Positions 35,477 to 44,872 of a DNA stretch of 64,000 nt are shown here, piece by piece. Position numbers and translations under genes: made by a program. A model generated the notes under the pieces. That model worked only from the letters and a program-made list of their open reading frames with translations. It did no database searches and had not been told where the DNA came from. Origin of the DNA: an uncultured Oscillospiraceae bacterium (GTDB lineage Bacteria; Bacillota; Clostridia; Oscillospirales; Acutalibacteraceae); assembly GCA_900547105.1 (NCBI GenBank), contig URFL01000002.1:62001-126000 (forward strand), in the 5' to 3' direction. Each line of letters starts with the position of its first letter. Position 1 is the stretch's first letter.

Positions 35477-36751
35477 TTATCGCGTTGTCAGCCGCACACT
35501 GCCCACCGAACGGAGGGACAGCTCGCGGCAGCAGCCTTTGCCCAGCGCCGCTTCCATCCCCTCCACAAACAGTGGGATGCGCGCCGCGGGCATCACGGTT
35601 TGGATGCAGCCGCCAAAGCCGCCGCCATGCACCCGCCAGCCGCCGACATCCTCCAGCAGCAGCTGTGCCAGGTGCAGCGCCACCGCCATCGGCTGTTCGG
35701 CCGGTCGATCCGGCAGCGCAATGTTTTGCAAATATTCAAACGACGAATGTCCCGACCGGGTCATTTCCTGCAAGAAGGCGGTCATATCGCCCTCTTCCAA
35801 CGCCTCGGTTTCGCGGGCGACTCGCTCGTTTTCCATAAAGAAGTGCAGCGCCCGCAGCACCGCGCGATCGCCGCAAGCGGCGCGCAGCTCCGGCAACCGC
35901 GCCAGCAGCGCCTCGCGCGAAGTATCCGCCAGCCGTTCACCGCCCAGCGCCCGCGCTACCGCCTGCATCTCCTGCGGAATGGCGGCGTAGGCATCGGTCA
36001 GACCGGCGTGGTCGCCACCGACATCCACCATGCACAGCTTATAACCGGTGCGGTTCCAATCCACCGACAGCCGCCGCACCCGCGGACGCTGCGGGGAGGC
36101 GAAATCCAGCGCGATCACCCCGCCGGTGGCACAGGCAAACTGATCCAGCAGCCCGCTGGGCTTGCCGAAATAGTCGTTTTCGGCATAGCCACCCGCCATC
36201 GCCAACGTTTCGCTGCCGAACGCGCCGTCGTTGTACAAATGGTTGAACACCGCGCCGACCAGCACCTCAAACGCCGCCGACGAAGACAGTCCCGACCCCA
36301 CCGGCACCCGCGCATCGGTCACGGCGTTGAACCCGCCGATCGTGCCCCACTGCTGGCGCAGATAGGCGGCTACTCCCCGCACCAAGGCAGCGGAAGTGCG
36401 CGACTCTGCCGATCGGGGCGCCAGCGTGTCCAGCGTCAGCGTTACCGGCGGCACCCCCGCGGCGTGCATCTGCACCCGGTCGTCTGCCCGCCGGGCGGCG
36501 ACCGCCAATATATCGGCATCAACACTCGCCGCCAGTGCCAACCCGCCGTTGTGATCGGTATGGTTGCCGCCCAGCTCGGTGCGTCCCGGCGCGGACACCA
36601 CGACCACCTCATCCGCCGCGCCGAATGCCGCTTCGTATTGCTGCAGCAGTCGCGACAATCGCCGGCGCGCCGCGTGCAGCGCCCTTGCGCCATAAAGCGC
36701 TTTCAACGCCGCGTCATACCGACCCGCTTCCAGATCCTGCATCGCGTTCAT
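35477..36751 (-). CDS. galK: Galactokinase (GHMP family, clostridial variant)
   Basis: 424 residues. The GHMP ATP loop is PVGSGLSSSAAFEV; the sugar-binding motif reads GRTELGGNHTDHNGG in place of the usual GRVNLIGEHTDYN; the C-terminal GGFGGC motif is present. ATG at 36751 with GGAGGAG seven bases upstream lies within the 3' end of the AraC regulator gene (38-base overlap). Galactose phosphorylation is likely, but the altered sugar motif leaves room for another hexose. Confidence 0.87.
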   Translation of the reverse strand: MNAMQDLEAGRYDAALKALYGARALHAARRRLSRLLQQYEAAFGAADEVVVVSAPGRTELGGNHTDHNGGLALAASVDADILAVAARRADDRVQMHAAGVPPVTLTLDTLAPRSAESRTSAALVRGVAAYLRQQWGTIGGFNAVTDARVPVGSGLSSSAAFEVLVGAVFNHLYNDGAFGSETLAMAGGYAENDYFGKPSGLLDQFACATGGVIALDFASPQRPRVRRLSVDWNRTGYKLCMVDVGGDHAGLTDAYAAIPQEMQAVARALGGERLADTSREALLARLPELRAACGDRAVLRALHFFMENERVARETEALEEGDMTAFLQEMTRSGHSSFEYLQNIALPDRPAEQPMAVALHLAQLLLEDVGGWRVHGGGFGGCIQTVMPAARIPLFVEGMEAALGKGCCRELSLRSVGSVRLTTR

Positions 36752-37574
36752 GCCCCATCTCCTCCTCTGCCCGACGGGGCGACCGCCCCATAATTCGCCG
36801 ATAGGCGCGATAAAACGAAGAATAATCGCCAAAGCCACAGCGCGCCGCCGTGTCCTCGGCACCCACCCCCTGCTGCAGCAGCTGCTGCGCCAGTTGGATG
36901 CGCTTGCCGGTGATGTATTCCATCGGCGCGATCCCCATCGCTGCCTTGAATACCCGCCCGATATGCGGCTTGGTCATAAACACCTGCTCAGCCAGAACAT
37001 CCAGATTCAACGGTTCACACAGATGCTCGTGGATGTATTGCAGCAGCGTTTCCACCAGCGGCGGCATCGGCGCGCCGCCGATCAACCGCACACTGTCATC
37101 CGCATACATCGACACATAGGTCAGTATTTCGCCCAGCAAAAACACGCTCAGCGTGCGGCGGGCTTCCTCGTCCGGCAGCGCCGCCGCCTGCTCCACCCGA
37201 TGAAACAGATCCATAAACAGCTCCTGATCCGGACGCAGCAGATTGTGCACCCCCGCTTCGCGGTTCAAAAAAGGTGACAACAGCCGGGAATAATCCACCA
37301 TCAGGCTGCTGTCAAAATGCAGACAGCAGCGCTCGTAGCTGACCGGCGTGGTGGGGATAAACTGGTGGCGCTCGCCGGCGCGCAGCAGGATCAGATCGCC
37401 CGGTTGCAGCTTATACACCGTGTTTTCCACCAGAAAGGTACCGTCTCCGCTGATAAAAAAATACAGCTCGTTCATTTTGTGCCAATGCCGTGCGATCTGC
37501 ATATTTTCCAGCTTGTTATCGCGCGAATGATGATACAAAAAGCGGTCGTAGGTCAATATCGGATAGCTATCCAT
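36714..37574 (-). CDS. AraC family transcriptional regulator
   Basis: 286 residues. N-terminal cupin (about 20-110) with HWHKMNELYFFISG and GERHQF; C-terminal double HTH (about 185-275) with LAEQVFMTKPHIGRVFK and CGFGDYSSFYRAYRRIMG. Upstream of and overlapping galK, divergent from uxaC, so it may sense galactose, a uronate or a glycoside and control either side. Confidence 0.9.
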   Translation of the reverse strand: MDSYPILTYDRFLYHHSRDNKLENMQIARHWHKMNELYFFISGDGTFLVENTVYKLQPGDLILLRAGERHQFIPTTPVSYERCCLHFDSSLMVDYSRLLSPFLNREAGVHNLLRPDQELFMDLFHRVEQAAALPDEEARRTLSVFLLGEILTYVSMYADDSVRLIGGAPMPPLVETLLQYIHEHLCEPLNLDVLAEQVFMTKPHIGRVFKAAMGIAPMEYITGKRIQLAQQLLQQGVGAEDTAARCGFGDYSSFYRAYRRIMGRSPRRAEEEMGHERDAGSGSGSV

Positions 37575-37610
37575 ACACCCTCACCTCTTCGTCGAGCGTT
37601 TTCTGCCTAC

Positions 37611-37639
37611 ACTGTATCATAAAATATCATTATTTGCAA
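37611..37639 (-). promoter_or_regulatory. promoter of the araC-galK transcript
   Basis: Minus strand TTGCAA, 17-base spacer, TACAGT. Confidence 0.55.
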
Positions 37640-37660
37640 GGTTTCTATCAACAAACCCAC

Positions 37661-37689
37661 TGGAAAAATCTGTTCGGATGTGCTATGCT
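37661..37689 (+). promoter_or_regulatory. possible promoter of the uxaC operon
   Basis: TGGAAA, 17-base spacer, TATGCT; weaker than others here, as expected for an activator-dependent promoter. Confidence 0.45.
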
Positions 37690-37744
37690 CTAGTCGTACA
37701 AATTTTTCTCTTAGAATGTATTATAAAAAAGGAGCGAATCTGTT

Positions 37745-39148
37745 ATGACGCGTTTTTATGACGACGGGCTGTTGCTGCACGGCGACACCGCCAACCGGCT
37801 GTATCAGGAGTGTTCTGCCGGCAAACCCATCATCGATTACCACTGCCATCTGAACCCGCAGGAGATCTACGACGACCAACCGTTCCACAACCTCGGCGAG
37901 ATGTGGCTGGCGGGCGACCACTACAAATGGCGCGCTATGCGCCAAAACGGCGTGGACGAGCGGTTGATCACCGGTGACAGCAGCTTCCGTGAAAAATATG
38001 ATGCGTGGAGCGCAGCGCTGCCCTATATGATCGGCAGCCCGCTGTATCACTGGACGCAGATGGAGCTGGCGCAGATTTTTGATATTCGCCGCCCGCTGAA
38101 TCCCGACACCGCCGCCGCCATCTGGGACGAAACCTGCTCCATCATGGCGGATGGCTCGCTCAGCCCTCGCAGCCTGATCAAAAAATTTGATGTGCGGGTG
38201 ATCTGCACCACCGACGATCCCTGCGACGATCTGCAATATCACAAAAAGCTGGCAGGCGAAACGGATCTGCACGCCAAAGTGCTGCCCACCTTCCGCCCCG
38301 ACAAGCTGTATACCGGGCTGGACACTCCCGCGTTCGCGGACTATGTGAAACAGCTGGGCACCGTTTCCAGCATCGCGACCGACAGCTTTGACGGCTTTCT
38401 CGCGGCTGTGGAAGCGCGGCTGGACTACTTTGTGTCCTGCGGCTGCGTGGTGTCCGACCACAGCATCGGTCATGTGCCCACCTGCCACGGCGACAAAGCC
38501 GATGCGGCGCGGGTATTTGCCGCCGCCATCGCGGGCGATGCGATCAGCACCGCCGATTACGAGATGTATCTCGACTTTATGCTGCGCACGCTGGCGGGAT
38601 TCTATCGCGCCCGCGGCATGGTGATGCAGCTGCATATGTCCCCCATCCGCAACGCCAGCCGCATCATGTTCCGCAAACTCGGCGCGGATCACGGCTTTGA
38701 CACGGTGGGCAGTATGGTTTCGCCGGAGGATCTGTGCCGGATGCTGGCGGATATCGAAGAGGCCACCGGTTTGCCCAAGATGGTGCTGTATTCGCTCAAC
38801 GCCGCTTCCAACGAGTCCATCATCACGGCGTTGGGCAGCTTTTCGGGCGAGGTGCCCGGCAAGCTGCAGCTCGGCTCGGCATGGTGGTTCGCGGATCATG
38901 TGGACGGCATCCAGCGCCAGCTGCGGCTGACCGCCGCCAACGGCGCGCTGGGCCGCTTTATCGGTATGTTGACCGATTCCCGCAGCTTCACCTCCTATGT
39001 GCGGTTTGACTACTTCCGCCGCATTTTGTGCAACATCATCGGTGGCTGGGTCGACGGTGGTGAATATCCCGACGATGCTTACCTGCGCCGCATGGTGGAG
39101 GGCATCACCTATCGCAATTCGATGGAATTTTTCGGCTTTGATAAATAA
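37745..39148 (+). CDS. uxaC: Glucuronate isomerase
   Basis: 467 residues. DYHCHLNPQEIYDDQPF near residue 33 is the metal-binding start of UxaC; the family features FDVRVICTTDDPCDDLQYH and WWFADHVDGI are present. Converts D-glucuronate to D-fructuronate (and galacturonate to tagaturonate). AAAAGGAG upstream. The downstream uronate genes uxuB, uxuA, kdgK and eda are at 51.8-55.6 kb. Confidence 0.95.
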   Translation: MTRFYDDGLLLHGDTANRLYQECSAGKPIIDYHCHLNPQEIYDDQPFHNLGEMWLAGDHYKWRAMRQNGVDERLITGDSSFREKYDAWSAALPYMIGSPLYHWTQMELAQIFDIRRPLNPDTAAAIWDETCSIMADGSLSPRSLIKKFDVRVICTTDDPCDDLQYHKKLAGETDLHAKVLPTFRPDKLYTGLDTPAFADYVKQLGTVSSIATDSFDGFLAAVEARLDYFVSCGCVVSDHSIGHVPTCHGDKADAARVFAAAIAGDAISTADYEMYLDFMLRTLAGFYRARGMVMQLHMSPIRNASRIMFRKLGADHGFDTVGSMVSPEDLCRMLADIEEATGLPKMVLYSLNAASNESIITALGSFSGEVPGKLQLGSAWWFADHVDGIQRQLRLTAANGALGRFIGMLTDSRSFTSYVRFDYFRRILCNIIGGWVDGGEYPDDAYLRRMVEGITYRNSMEFFGFDK

Positions 39149-39168
39149 AGCATAAGGAGGCGATCCAA

Positions 39169-39930
39169 ATGATCGTTGGTGCACAGCTGTATACCCTGCG
39201 CGAGTGGATGACCACCGAACAGCAGGTGGTCGATACCTTACAAAAAGTGAGTGATCTCGGGTTTACCCATGTACAACTGTCGGGCATGTCCGCGCCGGTG
39301 AAGCCGGAGCGGCTGCGGGCGATCGCGGACGAATACGGGCTGCATATCGTGTTGACCCACACCGATCCGCAGCGCATCCTGAACGACACGCTGGGCGTGA
39401 TCCGCGATCACGAGATCATGGGCGGCACCCATGTCGGCATTGGCTGCCGCCCCGGCGCATACAAGGAAACCGCCGACGATTATCGGCGGATGATCGCCGA
39501 TTTCACCCCCGCCGCCCGCTTGCTGCACGAACACGGCATGGTGCTGCATTATCACAACCATGCGTTCGAGTTTGAACGGATGGACGGCGACAAAACCGGT
39601 TTTGATATTTTGACCACCGAAACCGATCCCGAGCTGTGGCAATTCACGGTGGACACCTACTGGGTGCAGGTCGGCGGGCGCAACCCCGCCGATGTCATCG
39701 ACCGTCTGCCCGGTCGGGTCAGCGCGGTGCACATCAAAGACCTGACCATGGTGAACAACGCCCAGCGGTTCGCCGCCGTGGGCGAAGGCAATCTCGATTT
39801 TGCCGCCATTATGGCGGCGTGTCAGCGCGCCGGCACAGAATGGGCGCTGATCGAGTTGGACGACTGCTACGGTGCGGATCCGTTTGAAAAGCTGCGCGTC
39901 AGCCGGAAAAACGCCTCGCGCTATCTGTAA
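39169..39930 (+). CDS. Sugar phosphate isomerase/epimerase-like TIM barrel
   Basis: 253 residues of the xylose isomerase-like (AP_endonuc_2) superfamily. Metal ligands are plausible in LHYHNHAFEF and VHIKD, and a C-terminal WALIELDDC. Shares an operon with uxaC, a second such barrel and a Gfo/Idh/MocA oxidoreductase, which suggests a ketose or inositol-like epimerase or a 3-keto-sugar enzyme. AAGGAGG precedes the ATG. Substrate unknown. Confidence 0.82.
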   Translation: MIVGAQLYTLREWMTTEQQVVDTLQKVSDLGFTHVQLSGMSAPVKPERLRAIADEYGLHIVLTHTDPQRILNDTLGVIRDHEIMGGTHVGIGCRPGAYKETADDYRRMIADFTPAARLLHEHGMVLHYHNHAFEFERMDGDKTGFDILTTETDPELWQFTVDTYWVQVGGRNPADVIDRLPGRVSAVHIKDLTMVNNAQRFAAVGEGNLDFAAIMAACQRAGTEWALIELDDCYGADPFEKLRVSRKNASRYL

Positions 39931-39943
39931 AAGGAGATTGCCT

Positions 39944-40786
39944 ATGCCACGCTACTGTCTGTCCGCTTTCGCGGACGAAGCCGCCGCCGATCTGCAAGGG
40001 CAAATGGATGCCTGCGAACGCAACGGTTTTCACCATATCGAAATGCGGTTTGTGGATGCACGCTCTATCGTGGATCACACGGTAGAGGAATGCCGCGAGA
40101 TCCGCCGCCGGTTGGATGACCGCGGATTTGAGCTGTCGGCGCTCGGCTCGCCGTTCGGCAAAATCAACATCCGGGACGATTTTGCCGCGCATATGGAAAA
40201 GTTCAAACAAGGGCTGGAGCTGTGCCATGTGCTGCGGGTATCCCGCATCCGGATGTTCAGCTTTTATCTGCCGGAACACGAGGACCCGGCGCAATTCCGC
40301 TCGCAGGTGATGGAGCAGCTCGCCATCATGGCGGAACAGGCGCACGCCGCCGGGCTGCTGTGTTGTCACGAAAACGAAAAAGGCATCTACGGCGACAACG
40401 CCGAGCGGTGCGAGGATATCGCCCGCACCATTGGGGACACCATGCCGCTGGTGTTTGACCCCGCCAACTTTGTACAGTGCGGGCAACCGGTGCGGGAAGC
40501 ATACGACCGGCTGGCGCCGTATATCCGGTATATGCACATCAAAGACGCGCACAAAGCGGACGGACGGGTGGTGCCCGCCGGCGAAGGCGACGGCGAGCTG
40601 CCGTATGTGCTGGAACAGTTTTTGCAAACACCGGGCGAGCATACGCTCACGCTGGAACCGCATTTGATGGCGTTTCCGGGGTTTAATACGCTGGAGCAAG
40701 GCGATGCTGCCCCCGCGGCGGCATTTTCCGCCGAAGGACAGGCGTTCGACACCGCTTGCCGGGCGCTGAAGCATCTGCTGGCATAA
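39944..40786 (+). CDS. Second xylose isomerase-like TIM-barrel protein
   Basis: 280 residues, same superfamily but a different subfamily from its neighbour. Motifs: LSAFADEA at the start, CHENEKGIYGD, VFDPANFVQCGQP and MHIKDAHKADG. Metal-dependent sugar isomerase or epimerase is likely. ATG at 39944 has AAAAGGAG; an earlier in-frame codon would lie inside the upstream gene. Confidence 0.82.
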   Translation: MPRYCLSAFADEAAADLQGQMDACERNGFHHIEMRFVDARSIVDHTVEECREIRRRLDDRGFELSALGSPFGKINIRDDFAAHMEKFKQGLELCHVLRVSRIRMFSFYLPEHEDPAQFRSQVMEQLAIMAEQAHAAGLLCCHENEKGIYGDNAERCEDIARTIGDTMPLVFDPANFVQCGQPVREAYDRLAPYIRYMHIKDAHKADGRVVPAGEGDGELPYVLEQFLQTPGEHTLTLEPHLMAFPGFNTLEQGDAAPAAAFSAEGQAFDTACRALKHLLA

Positions 40787-40818
40787 ATCTCATTATAAAA
40801 TAAGGAGTGGGATTCAAC

Positions 40819-41985
40819 ATGGAAACCGTACGCATGGGCATTATCGGTATCGGCAATATGGGTCATTGCCACGCCGAGCAAATCGCCGCCGGACACATTG
40901 AGGGCATGGTGCTGACCGCTGTGGCGGACATCAAGCCCGAACGGCTGGATTGGGCCAAAGAAAAACTGGGCGACACCGTCGCGCGGTTTGCTACCGCCGA
41001 AGAACTGATGGACAGCGGGCTGGTGGATGCTGTGCTGATTGCCACGCCCCACTATTTCCACCCGCCGTATGCGATCATGGCGTTTGAAAAAGGGTTGCAC
41101 GTGGTGTGCGAAAAGCCCGCCGGCGTTTACACCAAAGCGGTGCGCGAAATGAACGCTGCCGCCGAAAAAAGCGGCAAAGCGTTCGCCATGATGTTCAACC
41201 AGCGCACCAACCACCTCTATCGCAAGATGAAAGAGATCATCGATTCCGGCGAGATGGGCGCGATCAAACGCACCAACTGGCTGATTACCGATTGGTACCG
41301 CACCCAAGCGTATTATGATTCCGGCGACTGGCGCGCCACCTGGAGCGGCGAGGGCGGCGGCGTGCTGATGAACCAAGCACCCCACAATCTGGATCTGTGG
41401 CAATGGATCTGCGGGATGCCGGTGCGGGTGCGCGCGTTTTGCCATGTCGGCAAATGGCACGATATTGAGGTGGAAGACGATGTGACCGCGTATGTGGAAT
41501 ACGAAAACGGCGCGACCGGTGTGTTTGTCACCACCACCGCCGATTGCCCCGGCGATAACCGGTTTGAGGTGATGTGCGAGCGTGGCAAGCTGGTGTGCGA
41601 GGACGGCAAGCTGACGGTGTATAAGCTGAACCAAAGCGAACGTGAATATTGCTTTAACGCGACCGAGGGTTTCCGTCCGCTGGAGCATACCGATTATCAG
41701 CCGGAAACCGACGGCAAAAACGACCAGCACAACGGCGTTTTGCGTGCTTTTGCCGCGCATATTCTGCACGGCGACCCGTTGGTCGCGGACGGCAGCGAAG
41801 GCATTTTCGGTCTGACGCTGTGCAACGCGATGTATTTGTCCTCGTGGCTGGATGAAACCGTGTCGCTGCCGCTGGACGAGGATCTGTTCTTAGAAGAGCT
41901 CAACAAACGGCGCGCGACCTCCCGCCGCAAGGATCATGTGACCGAAACCGTCGCCGACCTTGCCGGCACCTACGGCGCGCATTAA
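40819..41985 (+). CDS. Gfo/Idh/MocA family oxidoreductase
   Basis: 388 residues. The NAD(P)-binding GIIGIGNMGHCHAEQ starts the Rossmann fold; ATPHYFHPPYA and CEKPAGVYTKAV carry the family's catalytic Lys; NQAPHNLDLWQW is the second catalytic signature. Together with the two TIM-barrel genes this resembles sets that oxidise and cleave glycosides through 3-keto intermediates. Start is ATG at 40819 after TAAGGAG; GTG at 40807 is too close to the site. The protein ends in a conserved-looking DLAGTYGAH tail. Confidence 0.88.
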   Translation: METVRMGIIGIGNMGHCHAEQIAAGHIEGMVLTAVADIKPERLDWAKEKLGDTVARFATAEELMDSGLVDAVLIATPHYFHPPYAIMAFEKGLHVVCEKPAGVYTKAVREMNAAAEKSGKAFAMMFNQRTNHLYRKMKEIIDSGEMGAIKRTNWLITDWYRTQAYYDSGDWRATWSGEGGGVLMNQAPHNLDLWQWICGMPVRVRAFCHVGKWHDIEVEDDVTAYVEYENGATGVFVTTTADCPGDNRFEVMCERGKLVCEDGKLTVYKLNQSEREYCFNATEGFRPLEHTDYQPETDGKNDQHNGVLRAFAAHILHGDPLVADGSEGIFGLTLCNAMYLSSWLDETVSLPLDEDLFLEELNKRRATSRRKDHVTETVADLAGTYGAH

Positions 41986-42085
41986 GGATGGATACATATA
42001 CGCGTCCGATTGCAAGGATACGCTTATTCATCCCCTACGCCCACTTTTCAGCGTTCCTCTTTATCGGTTAAACTCCACACATCTC

Positions 42086-42114
42086 TCCCCCGCGGGTATA
42101 CCGCGGGGGATTTT
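42086..42114 (+). terminator. terminator of the uxaC operon
   Basis: TCCCCCGCGG-GTATA-CCGCGGGGGA followed by TTTT. Confidence 0.8.
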
Positions 42115-42172
42115 GCATATTGTCCACCCGGCGGGAATATAGTGAAGTAACACGCCAAAAGGAGGGCTTTTT

Positions 42173-44809
42173 GTGAAGCTACCCGCAGGGCTCACCACCG
42201 CCGAAGCGGAACAATCCCGCCGGCTGCACGGCGATAACCAACTGACCCGCGCGCGCAAAAACGGCTTTTTTCGGCAGCTGCTGCAAAGCTTTGGCGATCC
42301 AATCATCAAGGTGCTGCTGGCGGCGCTGGCGATCAATCTTATCTTTTTGTTCCACCGGTGCGACTGGTACGAGTCGGCGGGCATTGCGGCGGCTATTTTT
42401 TTGGCCACCTTTGTGTCCACCCTATCCGAATACGGCAGCGAATCCGCGTTTGAAAAGCTGCAGGAGGACGCCGCACGCATCTCCTGCCGGGTGCGCCGCG
42501 ACGGGCAGGTGGTATCGCTGCCCATCGCCGAGATCGTGGTGGACGATGTGGTGCTGCTGCAATCCGGCGAGCGGGTGCCCGCCGACGGCATTCTGCTGGA
42601 CGGTCGGCTGGCGGTGGATCAATCTGCCCTCAACGGCGAAAGCCACGAAGCGGTCAAAGCGCCCTGTTCCGATGCCACCGACGCCTCCGATCTGGCTGCT
42701 CCCAACCGTCTGTTCAGCGGCAGCGTGGTGTGCAGCGGTGAGGGAGTGATGCAGGTGCGCCAGGTCGGTGACCGCACCTTTTACGGCGGCGTGGCGCGCG
42801 AAGTGCAGGAGGATGCGCGCGAAAGCCCCCTGCGGGTGCGGCTGGCGGGGCTGGCCAAAGCGCTCAGTCGGCTGGGGTACATCGCCGCGGCGCTGGTGGC
42901 GGCGGCAGACCTGTTCCATTCCTTTTTGCTGGACAACGCCTTTGACCCCGCCCGCATCGCCGCTGCCTTTACCGATGCCCCCACCGTGATCGGCCATCTG
43001 CTGCATGCGATCACGCTCGCCATCACCGTGGTGGTGGTGGCGGTGCCGGAGGGGCTGCCGATGATGATTACCGTAGTGCTGTCCTCCAATATGCGGCGGA
43101 TGCTGAAGGATCATGTGCTGGTGCGCAAGCTGGTCGGCATCGAAACCTCCGGCAGCCTCAACATTCTGTTCACCGACAAAACCGGTACACTGACCAAAGG
43201 CAAGCTGCAGGTCAGCACGCTGGTCACCGGCGACGGTCAGCAGCATACCCATCCGGTGACGATCCGCCGCAAGCGGGAGCTGTGGGAGCTGCTGCAGCTC
43301 TCCTGTGCACTCAATTCGGAAAGTCTGCTGTCCGGCGGGCGCGCCATCGGCGGCAATGCCACCGACCGCGCGTTGCTGGAATTTGCCGCCACCGCGCGGC
43401 TGGACACCGGCGGCTACACGCTGTCGCAGCATATTCCCTTTGACAGCACCCATAAATTTTCCGCAGTACGCATCGACGGCGCGCGGGCGATGACACTGGT
43501 CAAAGGCGCACCGGAAAAGCTGCTGCCTGCCTGCACCCAGTATATTGATGAAACCGGCGAGCGCCGCCCGCTATCCCCGGCGGTGCTCACCTACCAATGG
43601 AACGAAATGACCACCCACGCCATGCGGGTGCTGGCACTGGCAATCAGCGACCAACCGGTTAGCAGCGACGATTTTCCGCCGCTGACGCTGGTGGGGCTAC
43701 TGGGTATTCGGGACGAACTGCGCAGCGAAACCCCCGCCGCCGTGCGCGAAGTGCAGGGGGCAGGGGTGCAGGTGGTTATGATCACCGGTGACAACCGTGA
43801 CACCGCCGCTGCCATTGCCAAGGAGGCGGGGCTGCTGCGCCGCGATGACGATGTGGTGCTGACCGGCGGCGAGCTGTCCTCGAAAAGTGACGAGGAGATT
43901 AAGCAGCTGCTGCCCCGCTTGCGGGTGGTTGCACGGGCGCTGCCGGGCGATAAAAGCCGCCTGGTGCGGCTGGCACAGGAGATGGAACTGGTCACCGGTA
44001 TGACCGGCGACGGCATCAACGACGCGCCCGCGTTGAAAAAAGCGGATGTCGGATTTGCGATGGGCAGCGGCACCGAAGTCGCCAAAGAGGCGGGCGACAT
44101 TGTGATTTTGAACGACAATTTCCGCTCCATCGCCAAAGCCATTCTGTATGGCCGCACCATTTTCAAAAGCATTCGCAAATTTGTCATTTTCCAGTTGACC
44201 ATGAACCTGTGCGCCGTCGGTATCTCGGTGATCGGTCCCTTTATCGGGGTGGACACACCGGTGACGGTGATGCAAATGCTGTGGATCAATATGATTATGG
44301 ATACGCTGGCGGGGCTGGCGTTTGCGGGCGAGCCGCCGCTGCCCGCGTATATGCGCGAACCGCCCAAACGACGGGACGAACCGGTGCTGAACCGGTATAT
44401 GCTGCACCAGATTTTGTGCATGGGGCTGTACACCATTGTGCTGTGCGTGGCGTTTTTGAAGCTGCCGGTGTGCAAAACGCTGCTGCATTACGACACCCAG
44501 CCGATTTATCTGATGACCGCGTTTTTCGCGCTGTTCATCTTCACCGGCATCTTCAACAGCTTTAACGCGCGCACCAATCGGGTGAATGTGCTGGCGAATC
44601 TGGCGCACAACCCCTCGTTTATCGTTATTATGTCCGCGGTTGCCATTATCCAGCTGCTGCTGATCTATTACGGCGGCGAGTTGTTCCGCACCGCCGGGCT
44701 GTCCGCGCGGGCATTGCGGCAGGTGCTGCTGCTGGCGTTCACCGTTATTCCGGTGGACAGCATCTGCAAGCTGACGCTGCGCGCCCGCGGTCGCAAAGGT
44801 CATCTGTAA
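42173..44809 (+). CDS. Calcium-transporting P-type ATPase (P2-type)
   Basis: 878 residues. Cation-transporter N-terminal domain, NGES (154-157, in place of TGES), ion-binding PEGLP at about 293-297, phosphorylated Asp335 in DKTGTLTKG, hinge TGDGINDAPALKKADVG and six C-terminal helices fit bacterial PMCA/SERCA-like pumps that expel Ca2+. The start codon is GTG at 42173 with AAAGGAGG seven bases upstream. Stands alone between two terminators. Confidence 0.92.
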   Translation: MKLPAGLTTAEAEQSRRLHGDNQLTRARKNGFFRQLLQSFGDPIIKVLLAALAINLIFLFHRCDWYESAGIAAAIFLATFVSTLSEYGSESAFEKLQEDAARISCRVRRDGQVVSLPIAEIVVDDVVLLQSGERVPADGILLDGRLAVDQSALNGESHEAVKAPCSDATDASDLAAPNRLFSGSVVCSGEGVMQVRQVGDRTFYGGVAREVQEDARESPLRVRLAGLAKALSRLGYIAAALVAAADLFHSFLLDNAFDPARIAAAFTDAPTVIGHLLHAITLAITVVVVAVPEGLPMMITVVLSSNMRRMLKDHVLVRKLVGIETSGSLNILFTDKTGTLTKGKLQVSTLVTGDGQQHTHPVTIRRKRELWELLQLSCALNSESLLSGGRAIGGNATDRALLEFAATARLDTGGYTLSQHIPFDSTHKFSAVRIDGARAMTLVKGAPEKLLPACTQYIDETGERRPLSPAVLTYQWNEMTTHAMRVLALAISDQPVSSDDFPPLTLVGLLGIRDELRSETPAAVREVQGAGVQVVMITGDNRDTAAAIAKEAGLLRRDDDVVLTGGELSSKSDEEIKQLLPRLRVVARALPGDKSRLVRLAQEMELVTGMTGDGINDAPALKKADVGFAMGSGTEVAKEAGDIVILNDNFRSIAKAILYGRTIFKSIRKFVIFQLTMNLCAVGISVIGPFIGVDTPVTVMQMLWINMIMDTLAGLAFAGEPPLPAYMREPPKRRDEPVLNRYMLHQILCMGLYTIVLCVAFLKLPVCKTLLHYDTQPIYLMTAFFALFIFTGIFNSFNARTNRVNVLANLAHNPSFIVIMSAVAIIQLLLIYYGGELFRTAGLSARALRQVLLLAFTVIPVDSICKLTLRARGRKGHL

Positions 44810-44825
44810 CTCCCCCGCTGCACGC

Positions 44826-44863
44826 AAAAAAGCATCCGGTGCTTCGGCACCGGATGCTTTTTT
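44826..44863. terminator. bidirectional terminator
   Basis: AAAAAAGCATCCGGTGC-TTCG-complement with T6; between the convergent Ca2+ ATPase and the dockerin gene. Confidence 0.85.
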
Positions 44864-44872
44864 GAATAAGGC

